Shown piece after piece: positions 45,840 through 55,395 of a stretch of 64,000 bases of DNA (position 1 is the first letter of the stretch; every line of letters starts with the position of its first letter). Made by a program: the position numbers and the translations under genes. Origin of the DNA: Pseudoduganella violaceinigra DSM 15887 (GTDB taxonomy: Bacteria; Pseudomonadota; Gammaproteobacteria; Burkholderiales; Burkholderiaceae_D). Location: positions 310,001-374,000 of the forward strand of contig NZ_AUDI01000001.1 in assembly GCF_000425385.1 (NCBI RefSeq), in the 5' to 3' direction. Below the pieces are notes generated by a model. The model was not told where the DNA came from. It saw only the letters and a program-made list of their open reading frames with translations, and did not search any database.

Positions 45840-47060
45840 ATGTCATCGAACGGTTTCTCAGTCCTCCGCCACCGCAACTTCGCCTTCTACCTGTCAGCCC
45901 GCCTGCTCGGCACCATCGCCGTGCAGATGCAAAACGTCGCCATCGGCTGGCAAGTCTACGCGCAAACCAAGAACCTGTATTACCTGGGCATGATCGGCCT
46001 GGCGCAGTTCGCGCCCTTCCTGCTGCTGATCCTGTACGCCGGCCACGCCGCCGACCGCTACAACCGCCGCAACATCATCGCCACCTGCCTGGGCGCGCAG
46101 CTGGTGTGCGGGCTGGCGCTGCTCGGCTATACGCATAGCGGATTCGGCACCGTGTGGCCGATCTTCGCCGTGCTGGTGCTGTACGGCAGTGCGCGCGCCT
46201 TCATGAGTCCCGCCACCCAGGCGGTGCTGGTCAATATGGTGCCCACGGAAGACTTCAGCCGCGCCGTGGCGCTCTCCAGTTCGTCCTTTCAGGTGGCGGT
46301 GATCCTCGGCCCGACGCTGGGCGGCCTGCTGTACATCTACGGCCCGGCCGCCGTCTACACCGTCACCTCGCTCATGCTGCTGATGGCCGTCGCCCTGATC
46401 TGCCTGACGCGTCCCGCGCCGCAGGCAACGCGCAAGGAACCGGCCACCTGGCACAGCGTGCTGGAAGGCCTGCGCTTCGTCTGGTCGCGTCCCATCATGC
46501 TGGGCGCCATTTCGCTCGATTTGTTCGCCGTGCTGTTCGGCGGCGTGACCGCCCTGCTGCCCGCGCTGGCGCACGACGTGCTGCATGCCGGCCCCACCGG
46601 GCTTGGCCTGCTGCGCACGGCGCCCGGCGCCGGCGCCGCAATCTGTTCCATCGCGCTGGCCTTCTGGCCCATCACGCGCCGCGTCGGCGCCTGGATGTTC
46701 GGCGGCGTTGCGGTGTTCGGCATCTGCACGGTGCTGATCGGCTTCACCAGCAGCTTCGGCCTCACCCTCACCTGCCTGCTGGTGCTGGGCGCCGGCGACA
46801 TGATCAGCGTCTATGTGCGCCACTTGCTGGTGCAGTTCGAGACCCCCGATGAAATCCGCGGCCGCGTCAGCGCCGTCAACGCGGTCTTTATCGGCGCCTC
46901 CAACGAACTCGGTGAATTTGAATCCGGCATTACCGCCGGCTGGCTGGGGCTCACGCGCGCCGTGATCTTCGGCGGCGCCGCCACGCTGGCCGTGACCGGC
47001 ATCTGGGCCTGGCGCTTCCCCATCCTCTCGCGCATGGACCGCTTCCCCCATCACAAGTAG
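45840..47060 (+). CDS. MFS transporter, EntS/DUF894 type
   Basis: The product has 406 residues from ATG 45840; an ATG at 45792 is possible but adds an Arg-rich lead. It opens FSVLRHRNFAFYLSARLLGT, the MFS_3 signature, with about 12 membrane segments and a loop AADRYNRRNIIATCLG. Relatives export siderophores or other small molecules. The gene follows the reductase by 60 bases and precedes a DUF1345 gene by 15. Confidence 0.9.
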   Translation: MSSNGFSVLRHRNFAFYLSARLLGTIAVQMQNVAIGWQVYAQTKNLYYLGMIGLAQFAPFLLLILYAGHAADRYNRRNIIATCLGAQLVCGLALLGYTHSGFGTVWPIFAVLVLYGSARAFMSPATQAVLVNMVPTEDFSRAVALSSSSFQVAVILGPTLGGLLYIYGPAAVYTVTSLMLLMAVALICLTRPAPQATRKEPATWHSVLEGLRFVWSRPIMLGAISLDLFAVLFGGVTALLPALAHDVLHAGPTGLGLLRTAPGAGAAICSIALAFWPITRRVGAWMFGGVAVFGICTVLIGFTSSFGLTLTCLLVLGAGDMISVYVRHLLVQFETPDEIRGRVSAVNAVFIGASNELGEFESGITAGWLGLTRAVIFGGAATLAVTGIWAWRFPILSRMDRFPHHK

Positions 47061-47075
47061 TAAGATTGGACTGAC

Positions 47076-47720
47076 ATGGCCTACCACCTGATCCGCAGCC
47101 GCCCCCACCTGAGCGCCGCCATCGCAGTCGGCGCCGTGACCAGCGTATTCCTGCCTTCGTCCTGGACGCCGCTGGTGCGTTCGCTGTCGGCCTGGGATAT
47201 CGCGGTCTGGGCCTATCTCCTGACGGTCGGCTGGATGATGATGCGGGCCGACCACCGGGAAGTACGGCGCATCGCCGCGCGGCAGGACGAGAAGGCATCG
47301 GTGATCCTGGCCAGCCTGGTGGTTGCCACCGTCATGAGCCTGGTCGCCATCAGCAATGAGCTGGCCAGCCTGCGCGACATGCCGGCCAAAGAACGGGGCC
47401 TGCATTACGCCTTCGTCGTGGCGACGCTGGTGGGCTCCTGGTTCCTGGTCGGCACCCTGTTCTGCTTCCACTACGCCCACCTGTACTACAACGCGCGCGG
47501 CCACCAGCGGCCGCTCGCCTTCCCCGGCGGCGAAACCCAGCCGGACTACTGGGACTTCCTGTACTTCTCCTTTACGATCGCCGTCGCCGCCCAGACTTCC
47601 GATGTCGCCGTGCAGTCGGCCCGCCTGCGCAAGCTGGTGCTGGGACAGTCCGTGCTGAGCTTTTTCTTCAATCTTCTTATCCTGGGTTTATTTGTGAATA
47701 TGGCAGCTTCCCTGATGTAG
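47076..47720 (+). CDS. DUF1345 membrane protein
   Basis: The product has 214 residues with five to six membrane segments. FHYAHLYYNARGHQ and PDYWDFLYFSFTIAVAAQTSD are the strongly conserved DUF1345 blocks; the latter resembles a small pore-loop region. Role unknown. Directly after the MFS gene (15-base gap). Confidence 0.88.
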   Translation: MAYHLIRSRPHLSAAIAVGAVTSVFLPSSWTPLVRSLSAWDIAVWAYLLTVGWMMMRADHREVRRIAARQDEKASVILASLVVATVMSLVAISNELASLRDMPAKERGLHYAFVVATLVGSWFLVGTLFCFHYAHLYYNARGHQRPLAFPGGETQPDYWDFLYFSFTIAVAAQTSDVAVQSARLRKLVLGQSVLSFFFNLLILGLFVNMAASLM

Positions 47721-47774
47721 GCGTATGATGAAATCGCGTGGCAACACGTTTTGGTTAACAAACGGGAGCAGCAT

Positions 47775-48131
47775 ATGCAAATCAGTGTGAACACCGACAA
47801 AACCATCGAACGTACTGCAGGTCTGGAGGACCATGTGAAGGAAGTGGTCAAGACCGCACTCCACCGGTTCGGCGAGCACATCGGACGCGTCGACGTCCAC
47901 CTCAGCGCAGGCAATGCACAGAAGTCCTCCGACGGCGATATCCGCTGCATGATCGAGGCGCGCGTCAACGGCTACCAGCCAATCGCCGTCACCGACCACG
48001 AGGCAACCCTGCATCAATCCATCAACGGCGCAGCGGACAAGCTGCAACGGGCCATCGACAGCGCGCTGGGGCGCCTGAGCGATAGCAAACGCCACACCGC
48101 GCAGCCCAACTTCGAAGAAGCCGAAGAATAA
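47775..48131 (+). CDS. hpf: HPF/RaiA family ribosome-associated protein
   Basis: The product has 118 residues from ATG 47775 (GGGAG site). MQISVNTDKTIERTAGLEDHVKEVV and the C-terminal helix LQRAIDSALGRLSDSK match the short HPF/YfiA-like fold (beta-alpha-beta-beta-beta-alpha). These proteins bind the 30S decoding centre in stationary phase. This one departs from classic Hpf, so hibernation function is likely but not proven. Confidence 0.8.
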   Translation: MQISVNTDKTIERTAGLEDHVKEVVKTALHRFGEHIGRVDVHLSAGNAQKSSDGDIRCMIEARVNGYQPIAVTDHEATLHQSINGAADKLQRAIDSALGRLSDSKRHTAQPNFEEAEE

Positions 48132-48134
48132 TCC

Positions 48135-48908
48135 TTAGCCGGCGGCAGCCAGGCCTTTCAGGTAGCGGATACCTTGCAAGGCACGGCTGCCATACCAGGA
48201 CATCATCTCCCCATCGACCAGTTGCACCGGCTTGCCGATCTGGCGCTCCAAGGCGTCCACGTGTTCTTCGGTAAAGCGGTAAGGCTCGGACGACAGCAGT
48301 ACCTGGTCCACATCGCGCAGCAGCGCTTCGTCCCATGTGAAGCTTGGGTAGCGCTGATCGCCCAGCGCGGGAATCGACCAGCCGATCAGCGCCAGCATGC
48401 GCGCAATATAGGTATCGCGCGACACCGTCATCCAGGGGTCCTTCCAGATGCAGTACAGCACCCGCTGCGGCCGCCCCGGCTCAACCTGCGCCAGTTCGCG
48501 CTCGAAGTCGGCGCACCATGCGTCGGCGCGTTCGCGGGCGCAGAACACGCCGCCCATCAACTGCACCAGCGCCAGGTTATCGCGCGGCGCGACCGGATGC
48601 GTCACCACGATATTGGGCACGAATTGCGCCAGCTGATCCACGGTGGGCTTTTCGTTCTCATCGATATTCACCACCAGGTGGGTCGGCGCCAGCTTGCGGA
48701 TCTTCTCGATATTGACATCCTTGGTGCCGCCCACCTTCGGGATGGAGCGCACCACATCGGCCGGATGGATGCAAAAACCGGTACGCCCCACCAGCTGCGG
48801 CGCCAGCCCCAGGTCGCAAAGCAGTTCGGTAATCGAAGGCACGAGCGAGACGATGCGCGCGCCCGGAGCGGCCGCGTGTTGCTGGCCGAGGATATCGGTG
48901 TAGGTCAT
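48135..48908 (-). CDS. BtuF-like helical-backbone metal receptor without signal peptide
   Basis: The product has 257 residues. RIVSLVPSITELLCDLGLAP is the opening of periplasmic vitamin B12/siderophore binding proteins, followed by THPVAPRDNLALVQLMGG and a second lobe ending in KGLAAAG. The first 18 residues (TYTDILGQQHAAAPGA) are not a signal peptide, so the protein seems cytoplasmic, and no ABC permease or ATPase is nearby. It may be a cobamide or corrinoid-binding sensor or enzyme partner. The 3' end is 3 bases from the convergent hpf gene's stop. Confidence 0.8.
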   Translation of the reverse strand: MTYTDILGQQHAAAPGARIVSLVPSITELLCDLGLAPQLVGRTGFCIHPADVVRSIPKVGGTKDVNIEKIRKLAPTHLVVNIDENEKPTVDQLAQFVPNIVVTHPVAPRDNLALVQLMGGVFCARERADAWCADFERELAQVEPGRPQRVLYCIWKDPWMTVSRDTYIARMLALIGWSIPALGDQRYPSFTWDEALLRDVDQVLLSSEPYRFTEEHVDALERQIGKPVQLVDGEMMSWYGSRALQGIRYLKGLAAAG

Positions 48909-48981
48909 GGCCGATATTGAACCACACTTGGGCTATCATTAACACCTGTTACCTGCCAATACCGCAGCAAGAAAGCTTACC

Positions 48982-49953
48982 GTGAAACCGATCGGCACCT
49001 TCGGCGCATCCGCCTACCAGATCCAGGCACTGCAACTGTTCCGCGGCGCGGACAGCCTGCGCATCGCCCCCCTGCTGAAAGACTGCCCGATCGTGCTGGT
49101 CGAACAGGGCGAGGTGGTCGCGGACCCGCAGCGCGCCCGCCTCTACATCGTGCTGCGCGGCGCGCTTTCCGTGGCGGCCGACACGCGCACCGGCATCGCC
49201 GACGGCACCATCAGCAAAGTGCTGCCCGGCGAAAGCGTGGGCGAACAAGCGGTGCTGGACGACGAAACCAACCAGGCCAGCATCACCGCGCTGGAGCAAA
49301 GCGAACTGCTGGTGATCGAATCGGAACTCGCATGGCAGCTGATCGACGCTGCCAACGGCGTCGCCCGCAACCTGCTGCGCATGCTCTCCTTCCGTATCCG
49401 CGCCGCCAATGCGCAGCTGCGGCGGCGGCAAAAGCTGGGCGAATTTTATCGCCAGCTATCGATGGTGGACGGCCTGACCGGCCTGTACAACCGCGCCTGG
49501 CTGAACGACTTCCTGCCGCAACTGGTCGCCAGCGCCCAGGCCACTGGACAGCCGCTGTCGCTGATCATGCTCGACATCGACCACTTCAAGAAATTCAATG
49601 ACAGCCACGGCCACCTGCAAGGCGACCAGGCGCTGCGCATCGCCGCGCAAGTGCTAACCGGAGCATTGCGCCCGACCGATTTCGCGGTACGCTACGGCGG
49701 GGAAGAGATGATGGTGGTCCTGCCCGACACGAATTTGCAGGTTGCCGAAACGGTCGCCGGGCGCCTGTGCCAGCGCATGCGCGACGCCGTGGTCTTCGAC
49801 GACATGCGCCTGCCGCTGCCGCACATCACCAGCTCCTTCGGCGTGGCCGCCTTGCGTGCGGCGCAGGACGAAAGCGCCTTCATCGCGGCGGCGGATGCGG
49901 CCCTCTACCGCGCCAAGGAAAGCGGCCGCGACCGCGTCGAAGTAGCGAAATAA
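48982..49953 (+). CDS. Diguanylate cyclase with N-terminal cNMP-binding-like domain and GGEEM active site
   Basis: The product has 323 residues from a GTG start. Residues 15-135 resemble a cyclic-nucleotide-binding fold (LYIVLRGALSV, LPGESVGEQAVLD). Residues 155-320 are GGDEF: the loop reads YGGEEMM near residue 240, so the last position is Met instead of Phe. An I-site RPTD lies five residues before it. DIDHFKKFNDSHGH and YRAKESGRDRV are standard. It makes cyclic di-GMP if the Met is tolerated. Its stop is followed at once by a large inverted repeat. Confidence 0.88.
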   Translation: MKPIGTFGASAYQIQALQLFRGADSLRIAPLLKDCPIVLVEQGEVVADPQRARLYIVLRGALSVAADTRTGIADGTISKVLPGESVGEQAVLDDETNQASITALEQSELLVIESELAWQLIDAANGVARNLLRMLSFRIRAANAQLRRRQKLGEFYRQLSMVDGLTGLYNRAWLNDFLPQLVASAQATGQPLSLIMLDIDHFKKFNDSHGHLQGDQALRIAAQVLTGALRPTDFAVRYGGEEMMVVLPDTNLQVAETVAGRLCQRMRDAVVFDDMRLPLPHITSSFGVAALRAAQDESAFIAAADAALYRAKESGRDRVEVAK

Positions 49954-50041
49954 AAGTCGGGGTCAGCTCTGGCTTCTCGAGGAGCTTTTCGCTGCGCGAC
50001 GCGCAGCGAAATGTCCGATTGCCAGAGCTGACCCCGACTTT
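49953..50041. repeat. 89-bp nested inverted repeat between convergent genes
   Basis: Outer arms of 21 perfect base pairs (AAAGTCGGGGTCAGCTCTGG and complement, 49953-49973 and 50021-50041) enclose an inner perfect hairpin TTTCGCTGCGC / GCGCAGCGAAA (49987-50011). The GGGGTCAG word links it to the other repeats in the window. Lies between the GGDEF and DUF5610 stop codons. Confidence 0.85.
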
Positions 50042-50043
50042 CG

Positions 50044-50628
50044 CTATGCTACCTTTCCGGCCTGGGTGCCGGTCTGGGTGCCGGTCTGAGATTCGTCGGT
50101 CGCGCTGGACTTCCGTTGGCTCGAGACAAAGCTGTCCAGGCCTTTTTGCACCAGCTCGTAGGTCTTGTCGATATTCGAGGCGATGTCGCCGCCCAGCACC
50201 TGCAAGCCTTTCAGGATGTCGCGCGCTTCCTTGAAGCCTTTTTCGATGCCGCCCTTGATGGTATCCATGAAACTGTTCAGGGCGTCGTCGCCTTCCAGCT
50301 CGGAGTGCTGCTTCTGGAAAGCACCGAGGAAGGCCGTCGATAGCGATACAATGCGCCCCGCCGTGCCTTCGGGCGAGTTGTCCTGCCCCGCGGCGTTCTG
50401 GATCGCATCGGGCCCGAAATCGGCCTGCAATTGCTCGTTGATCGAGGTGATGGCCGACTTGTAGACCAGCGCCAGCGGATCGTTTTCGGAATTCAGCGAA
50501 ACCGACGCCGATTCCTTCAGGATCGACACGTTCAGCTGCAGTTTGGCGCGGGTGGACGCCGAAATGGCCGTGTCATTGCTCGCCGCTGCGGGCGTGGCAC
50601 GGGTGTTTACGGAAATGGGATTTGACAC
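50044..50628 (-). CDS. DUF5610 domain-containing protein
   Basis: The product has 194 residues, no signal peptide. The central block SFMDTIKGGIEKGFKEARDILKGLQVLGGDIASN and preceding SALVYKSAI-like LALVYKSAITSINEQL match DUF5610, a helical domain often in proteins with flagellar or surface-like annotation. The C-terminus ends with a short TGTQTGTQ repeat. It is divergent from sbcB by 50 bases. Confidence 0.75.
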   Translation of the reverse strand: MSNPISVNTRATPAAASNDTAISASTRAKLQLNVSILKESASVSLNSENDPLALVYKSAITSINEQLQADFGPDAIQNAAGQDNSPEGTAGRIVSLSTAFLGAFQKQHSELEGDDALNSFMDTIKGGIEKGFKEARDILKGLQVLGGDIASNIDKTYELVQKGLDSFVSSQRKSSATDESQTGTQTGTQAGKVA

Positions 50629-50678
50629 AACAGTCCTCCTTGCCTCAGCATTCGATAACGAGAACCAACATTTGCACC

Positions 50679-52124
50679 ATGAGTAACCTTACCTTCCTGT
50701 GGCATGACTACGAAACTTTCGGCGCCGTGCCACGCCGTGACCGCCCCGCCCAGTTTGCCGCTATCCGTACCGACGCTGAGCTGAACGAAATCGGCGCGCC
50801 GATCATGTTGTTCTGCCAACCAGCCAACGATTACCTGCCCGACCCGGTCGCCTGCCTGATTACCGGCATTACCCCGCAGCAAGCATTGCAGCAGGGCGTG
50901 CCGGAGCATCAATTCGCCGCAACCGTCGAGAAGGCCTTTTCGGAGCCTGGCACCATAGGCGTAGGCTACAACACAATCCGCTTTGACGATGAAGTGACGC
51001 GTTTCTTGTTTTGGCGCAACTTAATCGATCCCTATGCGCGCGAATGGCAGAACCAGTGCGGGCGCTGGGATTTGCTGGATGTGGTGCGGATGACCTATGC
51101 GTTGCGCCCCGAAGGAATTGAGTGGCCTATCAATGATAACGGCAAACCGAGCTTCAAACTTGAGCATTTGACGAAGGCCAATGGCCTGGTGCATGAGGCG
51201 GCGCACGATGCGCTGTCCGACGTGCGCGCCACCATCGCCCTGGCCCGCCTGATCCGCCAGAAACAGCCGAAGCTGTTCGATTTCTGCCTGGCCCTGCACA
51301 AGAAGGACCGCGTAGCGGACGAGATCGGCATGCACCTGGCGCCTAACCTGCGCCAGCCTTTCCTCCATGTGTCGGGCATGTTCCCGGCCGAGCGCGGCTG
51401 CCTGGCGCTGGTCTGGCCGCTGGCGCCGCATCCTTCCAACAAGAACGAACTGCTGGTGTGGGATTGCGCATACGACCCGCAGGAGCTGTTCGCGCTGGAT
51501 GCGGAGACGATCCGCACCCGCATGTTCACCCGGGCCGATGCCATGCCGGAAGGAATGACGCGCCTGCCGATCAAGAGCATCCACCTGAACAAGTCGCCGA
51601 TGCTGGTGTCGAATCTGAAGACGCTGCGCCCGGAAATGGCCGAGCGCTGGGGCTTGGACCTGGAGGCGGCGCGCGCCCATGCCGCGCGCGCGGCGGCGGG
51701 GCCGGACATGTCGGCGGTCTGGGAGCAGGTGTTCTGGCGCCCGGTCGGCGAACCGGCCGATGTGGATGAGGATTTGTACGGCGGCTTTATCGGCAATGGC
51801 GACAAGCGTTTGCTGGAATCGCTGCGGCGCGAGCAGCCGGCCAAGCTGGCCTCGGCGTCGCCGCATTTCCAGGATGAGCGCCTGGGCGAGATTCTGTTCC
51901 GCTACCGCGCGCGCAACTTCCCGCAGACCTTGTCCGAGGCAGAGCATGAGCAGTGGGAGCAGCATCGTGCTGCGCGCCTGTATGAAGGCGCGGGCGGCGC
52001 GCGTACGGTCGATGAGCTGTTCTCGGAACTCGACCGCCTGGGCGCCGAGACCGATGAACGCGGGCAGGAGGTGCTGGCTGCCTTGTACGACTATGTTGAA
52101 ATGATTGCGCCGGAGCGCGACTAA
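50679..52124 (+). CDS. sbcB: Exodeoxyribonuclease I
   Basis: The product has 481 residues from ATG 50679. DEDDh motifs are present: FLWHDYETFGAVPRRDRPAQ, GYNTIRFDDEVTRFLF, and AAHDALSDVRATIALARL. ExoI digests single-stranded DNA 3' to 5' and acts in mismatch repair and recombination. Its TAA stop is the first bases of repeat R4. Confidence 0.97.
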   Translation: MSNLTFLWHDYETFGAVPRRDRPAQFAAIRTDAELNEIGAPIMLFCQPANDYLPDPVACLITGITPQQALQQGVPEHQFAATVEKAFSEPGTIGVGYNTIRFDDEVTRFLFWRNLIDPYAREWQNQCGRWDLLDVVRMTYALRPEGIEWPINDNGKPSFKLEHLTKANGLVHEAAHDALSDVRATIALARLIRQKQPKLFDFCLALHKKDRVADEIGMHLAPNLRQPFLHVSGMFPAERGCLALVWPLAPHPSNKNELLVWDCAYDPQELFALDAETIRTRMFTRADAMPEGMTRLPIKSIHLNKSPMLVSNLKTLRPEMAERWGLDLEAARAHAARAAAGPDMSAVWEQVFWRPVGEPADVDEDLYGGFIGNGDKRLLESLRREQPAKLASASPHFQDERLGEILFRYRARNFPQTLSEAEHEQWEQHRAARLYEGAGGARTVDELFSELDRLGAETDERGQEVLAALYDYVEMIAPERD

Positions 52125-52230
52125 AACCGGTAAATCGGTGTCTGACCCGCAGGGTCAGACACCGGTAGGCGATGGCTGCTGGGTGGTGTCCGGCCCCGCG
52201 CGGCTATCCGGCCGGGTTCACCGGTTTTAA
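52122..52230. repeat. REPIN-like element R4 shared by two stop codons
   Basis: TAAAACCGG at the left supplies the sbcB stop and CCGGTTTTA at the right supplies the pyrF stop on the other strand. A perfect palindrome GGTGTCTGACCC-GCA-GGGTCAGACACC lies at 52137-52163 and a decayed second one in the right half. Confidence 0.85.
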
Positions 52231-53048
52231 GCGCGGTGCGCGTTAATCGCGTCGCGCGTCTCCTGCGCCACGCGCCGTGCGGCCGCCGCAAAATCTTCCC
52301 CGCCCTGGGTCGCCGCGTACAGGATCGCACGCGAGGAATTGATCATCATGCCCGCGCCATTGTAGGTACGGCCGGCCTTGACGGTCGCCTCGATATCCCC
52401 GCCCTGCGCGCCGATGCCCGGCACCAGCAGCGGCATATCGCCCACAATTCCACGTACTTGCGCCAGTTCTTCAGGGAAGGTGGCGCCAACCACCAGCGCG
52501 CACTGGCCATTGGCATTCCACTTCTCCGCCACCAGCTTGGCGACGTGCTGGTACAAAGGCTTGCCTTCAACCTTCAGGAACTGCAGGTCCGAGCCGCCGG
52601 CATTCGAAGTGCGGCACAGGATAATCACGCCGCGGTCGCGCCATTCCATATACGGCTCGACGGAATCGGAACCCATGTACGGGTTCACGGTCACCGCATC
52701 CGCGCCATAGCGGTCGTAGGCTTCGCGCGCATACTGCTTGGCGGTGGCGCCGATGTCGCCGCGTTTGGCGTCCAGGATCAGCGGGATGTGCGGGTATTTC
52801 TCTTTCGCGTAGGCGCAGATCTTTTCCAGCTGGTCTTCCGCACCGAGCGCCGCGAAGTAGGCGATCTGCGGCTTGAAGGAGCACGCCAGGTCGGCGGTAG
52901 CGTCGATGATTTCGGTGCAGAACTGGTAAATCCCTTGCGGGTTGTTCTGGAATTGCGCAGGCAGGCGCGCCATATCCGGGTCCAGGCCAACGCACAGCAG
53001 GGAATCGTTGGCTGCCCAGGCAGCGGATAATTTTTCGATGAATGTCAC
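52227..53048 (-). CDS. pyrF: Orotidine 5'-phosphate decarboxylase (type 2)
   Basis: The product has 273 residues from GTG 53048, preceded by GAGG; the frame runs on upstream with non-protein text and is not used. [21 protein letters not shown] holds the catalytic Asp-Lys-Asp network; [12 protein letters not shown] closes the barrel. It makes UMP in pyrimidine synthesis. Convergent with sbcB. Confidence 0.97.
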   Translation of the reverse strand: MTFIEKLSAAWAANDSLLCVGLDPDMARLPAQFQNNPQGIYQFCTEIIDATADLACSFKPQIAYFAALGAEDQLEKICAYAKEKYPHIPLILDAKRGDIGATAKQYAREAYDRYGADAVTVNPYMGSDSVEPYMEWRDRGVIILCRTSNAGGSDLQFLKVEGKPLYQHVAKLVAEKWNANGQCALVVGATFPEELAQVRGIVGDMPLLVPGIGAQGGDIEATVKAGRTYNGAGMMINSSRAILYAATQGGEDFAAAARRVAQETRDAINAHRA

Positions 53049-53162
53049 GGCAGGCCTCTTTTCTTCTTGCGTTGCAAACCCACCATTATAACGGGCGCCG
53101 CCGTGCGCCTCGTGGGCCCGGATTGCGTGTATATTTCGATAATACGTTGCAGGGAGCGAAGA

Positions 53163-53753
53163 ATGCGCAAATTTCTGGCAGTGGGTGTGCTGGCCTCGGT
53201 TTTCCTGACCGGCTGCGGTTACAACGAGTTCCAGGCCAAGGACGAGGCGGTCAAGGCCCAGTGGGGCGAGGTGGTCAACCAGTACCAGCGGCGGGCCGAC
53301 CTGATCCCGAACCTGGTCAATACGGTCAAGGGCTATGCCTCGCACGAACGCGAGACCCTCGAAGCGGTGACCAAGGCCCGCGCCTCGGCCACCAGCGTGC
53401 AGGTGACGCCGGAGGTGCTGAACAATCCTGGTGCGCTGCAAAAATTCCAGCAGGCGCAGGGGGAGCTGACCAGTGCCCTGTCGCGCCTCATGGTGGTGGC
53501 GGAAAAATATCCGGAGCTGAAAGCCGACGCCAGTTTCCGCGACCTGCAATCGCAGCTCGAAGGCACGGAAAACCGCATCACCGTAGCGCGCCAGCGCTAT
53601 ATCGCGTCGGTACAGGACTTCAATATTCTCGCGCGGCGCTTCCCGACCAACCTGACGGCCAAGATGTTCGGCTACGACGTGAAGCCCAGCTTCACGGTGG
53701 ACAACGAAAAATCCATATCAACCGCTCCCACGGTGGACTTCAACAAGAAGTAA
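53163..53753 (+). CDS. lemA: LemA family lipoprotein
   Basis: The product has 196 residues from ATG 53163 with lipobox [31 protein letters not shown] and [13 protein letters not shown] are LemA hallmarks. LemA is an anchored helical protein of uncertain role, often with TPM-domain genes as here. First gene of a three-gene unit. Confidence 0.93.
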   Translation: MRKFLAVGVLASVFLTGCGYNEFQAKDEAVKAQWGEVVNQYQRRADLIPNLVNTVKGYASHERETLEAVTKARASATSVQVTPEVLNNPGALQKFQQAQGELTSALSRLMVVAEKYPELKADASFRDLQSQLEGTENRITVARQRYIASVQDFNILARRFPTNLTAKMFGYDVKPSFTVDNEKSISTAPTVDFNKK

Positions 53754-53762
53754 GGAGCCGCA

Positions 53763-54839
53763 ATGGCGACCTCTCCACGGCAAACACGCGGTGGCGGCAA
53801 GGGCTCCAGCCGCGAGGAAGACCGCTTGAGCGATCCCCTGCTGGATCGCGACCTGGCGCGCCGCACCGGCGGGCTCACTGAACACGCGCGGCGCTGGCGC
53901 ATCCTTCCCGCCTCGCCGTGGCTGCGCCTGATGATCGGCCTCGCCATCGCGGCGCTGCTGGCGCTGGCCATCGCGGGCGGCGCCCGTGCCGAAACGGGCT
54001 TTGTCGGCGTGCCTGCCCATGCCGCCCGCGTCACCGACCAGGCCGGGATGCTGACGGCGCAGCAGCGCGCCTCCCTCGACGGCTTGCTGGCCGACTATGA
54101 GCGCCGGACGGGCAGTCAGATCGCCATCCTGCTGCTGCCATCCACCGCACCGGAAGCGATCGAGCAATACAGCATCCGCGTGGCCGATGCGTGGAAACTG
54201 GGGCGCAAGGGTGTCGACGACGGCGTGCTGCTGGTCGTGGCCAAAGACAATCCTTCCGCCCTGCGCAGGCTGCGGATCGAGGCCGGACGCGGAGTCCAGG
54301 GAACGCTCACCGACGCCCAATCCAAACGGGTTTTGCAGGACGTGATCGCGCCGCGCTTTCGGCAAGGCGATTTCCACGGAGGGCTCGAGGCTGGCATCAA
54401 CGCCATCAGCGCCTTGCTGGAGAAGGAACACCTCCCCGCCTCCTCGGGCAGCTCGCCTGCCGGCGGCCTTGCCGGTCTGGCGGAGGCGGCGGGAGCCGGC
54501 GCAATCCCCGCCAGCGGCGGCGCGGCGAATGACGGTAACATGGCCGCTGGAGACCCGGGGCGTGCAGGCGGGGACACGGGCGGCTGGTCGGCCGGATGGC
54601 TGGTTCCCCTCCTGCTGTTCGGCGTCTTCGTCATCCTGCCGATGCTGCGCGGTCGAGCCCGGCGCGGATTGCACAGCGGCGGCTGGGGATCGGATGCCAG
54701 CGGCGTCCTGATTGGCGCCGCGCTGGGAAATGTCTTGAGCGCCGCGGCAAACCGTGGCGGCGGCAGTTGGGGCGGTGGCGGCGGATTCAGCGGCGGCGGC
54801 GGCACTTTCGACGGCGGCGGCGCCTCGGGAGACTGGTAA
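53763..54839 (+). CDS. TPM domain membrane protein (YgcG family)
   Basis: The product has 358 residues. A 50-residue Arg-rich lead precedes a membrane helix (LRLMIGLAIAALLALAIAGG, residues 57-76), then the TPM_phosphatase (DUF477) domain (VTDQAGMLTAQQRASLDG, LLVVAKDNPS), a second helix near 280 and a Gly-rich end (GGGGGFSGGGGTF) typical of YgcG. It starts 9 bases after lemA. The N-terminal lead is longer than usual. Confidence 0.88.
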   Translation: MATSPRQTRGGGKGSSREEDRLSDPLLDRDLARRTGGLTEHARRWRILPASPWLRLMIGLAIAALLALAIAGGARAETGFVGVPAHAARVTDQAGMLTAQQRASLDGLLADYERRTGSQIAILLLPSTAPEAIEQYSIRVADAWKLGRKGVDDGVLLVVAKDNPSALRRLRIEAGRGVQGTLTDAQSKRVLQDVIAPRFRQGDFHGGLEAGINAISALLEKEHLPASSGSSPAGGLAGLAEAAGAGAIPASGGAANDGNMAAGDPGRAGGDTGGWSAGWLVPLLLFGVFVILPMLRGRARRGLHSGGWGSDASGVLIGAALGNVLSAAANRGGGSWGGGGGFSGGGGTFDGGGASGDW

Positions 54840-55363
54840 TGCAGGCCCTGCCAAGCTCATTTTTCGGCCGCTGCAGACGCGCCCTGCACCATATACGCCA
54901 TGGGACCTCCCATGGCAAACGCCTGTTCCCGCCCGCCACGCTGGCGGCAATCGAACAGGCCATCGCCCAGGGTGAGCAGCGCCACCGCGCCGAAGTGCGC
55001 GTGATCATCGAACCCGGCCTGGACGCCCGCGCAGCCTTCAACAACACCAGCAACCGCCAGCGCGCCCGCGCCCTGTTCGCCCAATACGGCGTGTGGGATA
55101 CCGAGGAAAACTGCGGCGTCCTGATCTACATCAACCTGGCCGCGCGCGAAGTCGACATCGTGGCCGACCGCCACGTCGGCCGCCTGGTGGCCGACACAGA
55201 ATGGCAGACCATCTGCCGCACCATGACCAGCGGCTATGCCCAGCGCGACTACCACGCCAGCACGCTATCGGCGCTGGAACAGCTCAACACCCTGTTGGCG
55301 CGCCACTACCCCGCCGATGGCAAACGCCCCAACCAACTGCCCAACGACGCGCTCATCCTCTAA
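54839..55363 (+). CDS. Second TPM domain protein
   Basis: The product has 174 residues starting ATG 54839, overlapping the previous stop by one base (TAATG). It has a TPM-like core without membrane helix: HRAEVRVIIEPGLD, RARALFAQYGVWDTEENCGVLIY, IVADRHVGRLVADTEW. The pair of TPM genes behind lemA is common in Betaproteobacteria. Confidence 0.85.
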   Translation: MQALPSSFFGRCRRALHHIRHGTSHGKRLFPPATLAAIEQAIAQGEQRHRAEVRVIIEPGLDARAAFNNTSNRQRARALFAQYGVWDTEENCGVLIYINLAAREVDIVADRHVGRLVADTEWQTICRTMTSGYAQRDYHASTLSALEQLNTLLARHYPADGKRPNQLPNDALIL

Positions 55364-55395
55364 AATAGGCTTCCCAACCGACTCGCGGAAGCTCC

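Noticed and set aside
45894..47504. Long minus-strand frame opposite the MFS and DUF1345 genes
   Set aside because: Composition dominated by Gly, Ala, Gln, His and Arg; shadow of two real genes.
53049..53549. N-terminal extension of PyrF
   Set aside because: The frame is open but the text is unlike PyrF, runs over the divergent lemA gene, and a GTG with a GAGG site at 53048 gives the normal length.
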